Shown piece after piece: positions 58,785 through 64,000 of a stretch of 64,000 bases of DNA. The stretch is from Heliocidaris erythrogramma (lineage: Eukaryota; Echinodermata; Echinoidea; Camarodonta; Echinometridae), in contig CM046870.1 of NCBI GenBank assembly GCA_025617745.1, forward strand, positions 29,903,927-29,967,926, written 5' to 3'. The stretch's first letter is position 1. Every line of letters starts with the position of its first letter. The position numbers were made by a program, and so were the translations under genes. The notes beneath the pieces were generated by a model. The model saw only the letters and a program-made list of their open reading frames with translations, was not told the DNA's origin and did not search any database.

Positions 58785-59302
58785 CAGAGTATGGGGGGGG
58801 GGGGGGAGTACTTGTTTTTCCGAAGGTTCGTAATTCCGAAACACAAATTTCCCATAGCGGGGAGTTCAGAATTCTGAAAATGAAATAGGGTTCATAATTC
58901 TGAATATTTGATTCATATCTCCAAAGATTTGTTATTCCGAAGGTTTGTAATTCCGAAAATGAAATAGGATCCATAGCTCTGAAGGTTTGTAATTTTGAAA
59001 ATGAAATAGGGTTCGTAATTCCGAAAATGATAAAGGGTTCACTATAATTCCGAAATCGAAATAGGGTTCATAATTCCGAAAATGCGATAAAGTCCTCCAT
59101 AACTTTTCGGAATCACGAACCTTCGGAAATATGAACCCTTTTTCATTATCGGAATTACGAACCCTATTTTATTTTCAGAATTATGAACCCTATTTCATTT
59201 TCGGAATTATGAACCCTGTTTCATTTTCGGAATTATGAACCTTCGGAATTACGAACCGTCGGAATTATGAACCTTCGGAAAAACGACATGTAACCAGAGT
59301 AT
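58785..59302. mobile_element. Palindromic minisatellite element with 8-bp target duplication
   Basis: CAGAGTAT occurs at 58785-58792 and again at 59295-59302, on either side of the unit. Inside, the left half repeats a roughly 27-bp unit (TTCGTAATTCCGAAAATGAA, then ATAGGG) about eight times. From about 59100 the right half repeats its inverse complement (TTCATTTTCGGAATTATGAA, then CCCTAT). The outermost ends pair (TTTTTCCGAAGG at 58815, CCTTCGGAAAAA at 59272). No ORF. Long tandem-repeat arms with an 8-bp duplication resemble Foldback-type or hAT-related non-autonomous transposons. The exact class is inference. Confidence 0.8.
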
Positions 59303-59908
59303 CATCATACTATTTTATATATAATCTGAGGATAAAAAATGAATAAATCGGTATAAAATCATTCATTTGGATGACGTAGCAACAATGTTGCCCACCAACC
59401 ATCTGTAATGTTCCTTTTCATTCCCACTGTTTGTGTAAAGTCAACCAAGCATTCAGTCCAATGTCAGCTGCTAGGTCAGGAAAGCTGAATGGTTCTTACT
59501 TAACTATCCACTCATTTGGGCAGAAATCAAGCATGTTTTCATTTTACTTGTTCTCTGGCATACATCATTCATTTTTTTTAAGCATGAGGTGCTATATAAA
59601 AGATAAAAATTTCTTTAATGTCATGTTTTTCAAAATAATTACGTTTACTAACCTAAACATTCACTAATAGTTGCAATTTTTTGCGTGCAATTAAATTTTG
59701 GTAGCACCGCATTCGATTGCTTTAATTCAATCATGCGTGAATTCTGAGTAATAAGTTGTGTATCAAATGAAAGAGGAGAAGCAGAGCTTCTCATATATAA
59801 ATGTATATCTCATCAAAGAAATTATTCATGATGATGGAATATTTGTGCCATGAAACCCGGTTTCTTCTGGGACACACTGTATATTAAGAAAGAAGGCGTA
59901 GAGTCCCA
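59303..59908. other. Gene-free stretch
   Basis: No recognised gene or repeat. A plus-strand ORF at 59431-59667 has no motif. Confidence 0.4.
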
Positions 59909-60562
59909 TTAAAGGACAAGTAACCCCACGTGATATTCTAGATGCACCTATTGTCTGCTACGTCTTTCCATGGAGGCTGCCATTTTGTGCATGACACGGA
60001 TCATTAGGTACCATATGCATTGATAATAGCCTACCTTTACAACAGATACGTCGCTTTGTTCTGATTGTATTACGATTGTTATTGGCCATGGGCCTAGATA
60101 ATTGACGACCCATGAGTTCTAATAGCCATCCTGTAAAGCAGATTCCTCGCTTTGTTTTGGTATTGTTACGATTGTCTCCGTCCTTGACGTCAATTCTCCG
60201 TCCTTGACGTATATTTTTTATGAAGTATATTTTTTATGAACAAATTAAGACCTTTTAAAAAATATATAAAACTAAACTTACATTTCAGAATATGTGACTT
60301 TATCTAATATATATTTGTCCTCTAAAAATCAATTACAAGTTAACGATGAAGGAAATTTTACTTGGGATGAAAAATATGTTCGTGTACACATAAAGTAATG
60401 GCAGCCCCCTTATTATTGCTAGCAGACGATAACTTGGCTGGAAAATAGTGATTTATATCTATATCCTGTGTTTTTACATGAAATTGCATGTATCAAATAA
60501 GAGGCATATACTACACCATTCAAAATAAGCTAATTCATACGCTGAGGTTAATTTCCCTTTAA
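59909..60562. mobile_element. TTAA-type MITE (AGGACAAG ends), 646 bp
   Basis: TTAA at 59909-59912 and 60559-60562 flank a unit starting AGGACAAGTAACCCCA and ending TGAGGTTAATTTCCCT. The ends match at 12 of 16 positions after inversion. Inside there are short tandem duplications (CTCCGTCCTTGACGT twice at about 60175-60211, TATATTTTTTATGAA twice at about 60211-60240). No ORF of note. Confidence 0.6.
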
Positions 60563-60843
60563 GCAGAAAGCCTGCGTTGGGTACGTGTGAATGGTTTATA
60601 CGATTCATTAAACACACAGAGGCCAAACTGTGCAGACTCTACACAGGTTGCGCTAATCCAGTTTCTTCCCAACACAATAACCTTTCATTGCCACCAGTGC
60701 CAACTGGCATTATCGCTCGTTTGCCAAGTGTGCCGATCGGCACAAAATAGGCTCAAATTAACAGGACCGCCTAAAGCAACACAAAAGTTTGCGAAGGAAC
60801 CCATTTCTGCTCTTGATTAGCCTCATGGCAGTCCTTCTAACAC

Positions 60844-60980
60844 CTGGTGAGCGTTTCATCAAGCGTTTTGTCAGTGATTTTTACCGACAACTGTTATAAG
60901 CTACTGAAATCTTTGCATATGATTGGCTAAGAGCAAATTAGCATAAAATCACTGACAGAACGCTTGATGTAAGGTCCCCT
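60844..60980. repeat. Foldback MITE, family A, copy 4 (diverged right end)
   Basis: It starts CTGGTGAGCGTTTCATCAAG and ends GCTTGATGTAAGGTCCCCTG; the right arm has mutated away from the usual GAAACGCTCCCC. The core GCATATGATTGGCTAAGAGC is present. Confidence 0.82.
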
Positions 60981-61051
60981 GTATACGTTAATTTAGACTG
61001 GAGACATTTAAATCCACTCGAAACATTTTGTGAAAATATTCCATGACAAAG

Positions 61052-61084
61052 ATGATTTGATTTGATTTGATTTTGATTTGATTT
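61052..61084. repeat. (GATTT)n microsatellite
   Basis: About six units of GATTTGATTT-like pentamers with one irregular unit, directly before the TIR element that starts at 61128. Confidence 0.8.
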
Positions 61085-61770
61085 ATTCATATATATGTAT
61101 AGATATACATCATGGTAAATACATGTAAGCCCGGCGCACACTGTACGATCCGACTGCGATGCGACTGACCAGAGAGTCGACATGTTGAATCTTCTGCGAT
61201 GAGTCGTGGGATTTTAATCTTTTGGCCAATCAGAATCGTGCAAAATGATGACGTCATCGTCAATTTGCTTGAGATGATCACCAAAACCAGGGAAAAGCTC
61301 ATCGCGCAAAAAAGCACAACTCGCTCCCACAACTCTGGCGGGCTGAAACCTGCGTACCGTATAGACCGTGCTTGAATTGCTGAAGCTCTGAGCAGTGGAG
61401 GTCGAGGACAATGTCTCCTCTTACCGTATAAGTGGACGGTCTGGACAAAATAGACTAGTTAGAAAATGATGAGCAAGAGAAACAATATTAGTCAGTATTC
61501 ATTCCTAATTCCAAAATTCCAAATAATAATAATAATCCACTCCAAATTTTATTAACCGAAATGGAAATTCTTTTTGCCCAATTGATCCTGGCAACAGCCA
61601 GCCTGTTCCAGGAAAAGACTTCGAGGAGTGTCAAATTCAAAGTCAAAGACAAGACCAGTCCCAGCTATCCAGATCGAGGTAGGCAACAATAATTTATTTA
61701 CAGATCTAACAAAATGTTAGCTCTGCAAAGTAATTGTTAAAACTGAAGTAATAAAAGTGAAGAACTTAAT

Positions 61771-61922
61771 TCTTCTTCTTCTTCTCCTCGATCCTCCTCC
61801 TCGATCCTCCTCCTCCTCCTTCTTCTTCTTCTTCCTCTTCCTCTTCTCTTTCTTCTTCTTTTTCTGTTCCTCCTCCTCCTTTCGAGTTTTGCCTTCTTCT
61901 CAGACTCTTCCTCCTCCTTTCT

Positions 61923-61954
<32 letters not shown>

Positions 61955-61985
61955 CAATTCTTCTTTTTCTCCTTCTTATTCTTGG
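61771..61985. repeat. CTT/CTC polypyrimidine block
   Basis: About 215 bp of almost pure pyrimidine on the plus strand. The apparent Arg/Glu-rich ORF on the minus strand and the Ser/Phe-rich ORF on the plus strand are translations of the repeat. Mirror symmetry could allow triplex (H-DNA) structure. Confidence 0.95.
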
Positions 61986-62689
61986 ATCTATGCTCGAGAG
62001 TCTACTCTGCATGGAGTCTAACATTTAGATCTTGATCCAGATCTAACTCGGTTTAGACCTAGATCACTAGTGTACCCAATGCCAATGGGGGGGGGGGGGG
62101 GGGGCAAAGAGTCAGACTGCCCCCGACAACTTTTTAGCCGAACAAAAATATCAGAAAGACAAGTACAGATTTCTCATCAACATTGCTACATGCATTTTAA
62201 GTACTTCCAGAGCAGATAAAATAACAGGAGAGGTATGAAGGAAATTAGAATGAAATTGCTAGATAAAGATGGTTTCAGGAGAAAGAAAATTAATGAGTCC
62301 GAATATGTGCCAAGAATATAGTTGTAAATGAATGTTTCCATACAAATGATTTGGAGTTGATTATTGACTTGGAATGGAAGGGAACTTGATTCATAGAGAA
62401 GTTGAAAAAGGGGATTGAGAGGAAGGAAGAAAAGGAGAAAGAGAGAGAGAGACAGGGAGATGAATTATGGATCAACATTTAAAGATGATCTCGAAAAAAA
62501 TTTTGAGTGAGAAAGAGAGGGGGAGGGGGACTGAATCGCGTATAACCATTTTTTTAAGTCTAGAACCCCCTCCCCCTTTTCATTCCTTCATATATACCAC
62601 CCTATATCTTCCTACGTCGAATCAATTTCTCTCTTTGTCCTCAGTGTCTCTCACTCTATGAATCTTATTCTTATTCCAGTCTTTCCTCG

Positions 62690-62960
62690 CTTTCTCACCC
62701 CCTCTCTCTCTCTCTCTTTATGCTCTTGCTTCTTTTCTTTCTCCTTCCTTTTAACTCCTCTCATTTTTACTCTTCTTACTCTTCTCACATTCTTTCTATC
62801 TCACTCAAGAATCCCCCTTTTTTCCTTTTTTTTTTTTTTTTTTTTTTTTTTTGGGGGGGGGGGGGTCTTTCCTTCTTTCTTTCCTTTGCCGTTCTTCTTT
62901 CTTTCCATATCGGCTCAATGCTACTTTGCTACAATATGGGACCCGCCTGCATCTTTCCCA

Positions 62961-62991
<31 letters not shown>

Positions 62992-63230
62992 CTGCTCTAC
63001 TTTCCGTGTCTCACTTTTACCCTATTTCTCTCTTTTCATTTCCACCTTCTTTTCACCTCTTCTGTTTCTTGCCCACTCTTTCTCATTCTCTTTATTTTAC
63101 CCCATCTTTCTAATTTCCCCCTTAATAACTCTACAGCCAACCCCCTCTCTGTCTGTCTCTCTCTCTCTCTCTCACACACTCTTTGTCTTTCATTCTCTCT
63201 TAATCTGTTATTCTTTACTTCTCTCCTTCC
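62690..63230. repeat. CT-rich tract with T and G runs
   Basis: About 540 bp strongly biased to pyrimidine, including (CT)n at about 62971-62991 and 63156-63173, a T run at 62829-62852 and a G run to 62865. Three overlapping long ORFs (62658-63387) arise only because the tract lacks stop codons. Confidence 0.93.
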
Positions 63231-63666
63231 CCTTGCCCTTGATCGAAGTCCATCCCCCAGCAGACATGTCGGCAACCTCTTTCTCATATACCCTCGTCCT
63301 CATCTTCTAGTTCTCATTCCAACCCCACTTTCTCTCAGGGCTGGGTCTTGTGACTATTTTCAAAAAAGAATAAGCTATTTTGTGTAAACGATGCATGTAC
63401 CCTTTTCCCGATTGTAAAACAGGACAATTTGTTTTGTAAATCAATGTTATTTTCAGACAAGATACTTCGTCTTCTTAATATAATATACAGGACATGATGA
63501 AAATGGTTACTCCGATGCAAAATACGCAAGCGCTGCAAAATAATCGGATATAGGTTTTAGTGAAATCGTAAAAATCAGTCTGCGATGTCCTGCGACTGCG
63601 ATCGGATTGGGCTCACAGTCGCAGAGCGATCGGATCGCAGTCGGATCGCGCAGTGTGCGCCGGGCT

Positions 63667-63953
63667 TATGAATGGATCGTCAAAGCTTTCATCTAAAGAT
63701 TGATGGAGACGTCCAACGAAAAAAATAAACAATATTAAAATATGGAATGATGCAAATTTACTAAGTGAGAAAAAAAACATAATATTAGAGAGAGACATAG
63801 AGAGAGGGGGATGAAGTGTAAAGAAGAGAGTTGAGAAAAGAAAAAGTAGCTACATCATGAATGTTACGTAAAGATAATACCAATTCAAGATCCTGGCATT
63901 AACAATGGTTCGTTAATTTAAACCATTAGGTAATTTGTGACTAAGGGAATATT
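63667..63953. other. Gene-free stretch
   Basis: Under 300 bp of AT-rich sequence with a GA-rich patch near 63787-63845. No gene. Confidence 0.5.
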
Positions 63954-64000
63954 TTAAAGGAGAATTACGCTCAAAAATAAAGACCATAGTGTTAAAAATA
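63954..64000. mobile_element. Start of another TTAA-type element (cut by window end)
   Basis: TTAA at 63954-63957 is followed by AGGAGAATTACGCTC. This matches the end of the THAP-bearing transposon (AGGAGAATTATCCCC) over the first 13 bases. Only 43 bp of the unit are in the window, so whether it has a matching right end or a THAP ORF cannot be seen. Confidence 0.45.

Larger units (their letters stand above)
61128..63666. mobile_element. 2.5-kb TIR element filled with polypyrimidine
   Basis: The left end AAGCCCGGCGCACACTG, then CGATCCGACTGCGAT, and the right end ATCGCAGTCGGATCG, then CAGTGTGCGCCGGGCTT (to 63666) are inverse complements over roughly 37 bp with about three changes. The ends resemble PIF/Harbinger-type non-autonomous elements only loosely. 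No target duplication is certain and no transposase is recognised in the interior. The interior includes a (CTT/CTC) block at about 61771-61985, a G run at 62087-62104 and CT-rich DNA at about 62690-63230, with a T run then a G run at about 62829-62865. Confidence 0.65.

Noticed and set aside
58811-59288. CRISPR array
   Set aside because: Unit length is near 27 bp, but there are no unique spacers, the right half is inverted, and the genome is animal.
61737-62035. Arg/Glu-rich minus-strand and Phe/Ser-rich plus-strand ORFs
   Set aside because: Products of the CTT/CTC block, not proteins.
62658-63387. Overlapping ORFs of 151-196 codons in three frames
   Set aside because: They lie in CT-rich DNA that lacks stop codons; Ser/Leu/Phe composition in all frames shows low complexity.

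Overview
This is an AT-rich, gene-poor stretch of animal nuclear DNA. It has only one convincing intact protein-coding gene, dense short interspersed repeats, foldback elements, MITEs, simple repeats and long G/C homopolymer runs. The tRNA-derived SINEs (A and B boxes, then a conserved core near 'TTTGGCAAGACATTAAT', then variable tails ending in ATT repeats), the abundance of small inverted-repeat elements and an intronless rhodopsin-class receptor fit an echinoderm genome, most likely a sea urchin. That assignment is from recall of repeat types, not from a search.

Genes: an intronless 379-residue class A (rhodopsin family) G-protein-coupled receptor at 5460-6599 (+) has all the hallmark motifs and an excellent Kozak start. 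Near 39107-39205 (+) there is a short TM7-like piece of a second class A receptor, either an isolated exon or a relic. A THAP zinc-finger ORF at 19554-19808 (+) lies inside a 951-bp inverted-repeat DNA transposon flanked by TTAA. TTAA target sites plus a THAP domain suggest a Kolobok-type element. The other protein relics are a mariner transposase C-terminus (34818-35066, -) inside a TA-flanked, internally deleted element, and a frameshifted LINE reverse-transcriptase tail (2883-3060, +).

Repeat layout: 1-5.4 kb has a foldback MITE, a SINE and a LINE relic. 5.4-7 kb is the receptor. 10-15 kb has a direct duplication, a 1.9-kb element with 67-bp inverted ends, and a decayed tandem array split by a MITE. 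16.5-20.3 kb has opposed SINE heads, a MITE with perfect 64-bp arms, and the THAP transposon. 22-25.5 kb has a MITE, a SINE and a 1.5-kb foldback element. 29.5-31 kb has a palindromic MITE and a TTAA MITE. 34.4-39 kb has the mariner next to a 3.5-kb inverted array of 'CCATCTTGGATGGC'-type units with nested inverted repeats. 42-46 kb has a second foldback copy invaded by a CGGCG-rich element, two SINEs, a SINE tail and a piggyBac-like MITE. 49-52.6 kb has a second piggyBac-like MITE, more MITEs, a SINE, a perfect-ended palindrome and a telomere-like patch. 53.4-54.1 kb is a 730-bp AGT array. 54.9-64 kb has MITEs, a SINE, a palindromic minisatellite with an 8-bp target duplication, TTAA elements, and a 2.5-kb TIR element stuffed with polypyrimidine.

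There is no operon-like organisation and the genes do not obviously act together. The main story is several classes of cut-and-paste DNA transposon and their non-autonomous derivatives (TTAA Kolobok-like, TTAA piggyBac-like, TA mariner, an 8-bp-TSD foldback), plus SINEs sharing one head and core with different tails. No rRNA, genuine tRNA, CRISPR or prokaryotic features were seen. All alignments were made by eye, so boundaries of diverged repeats are approximate.
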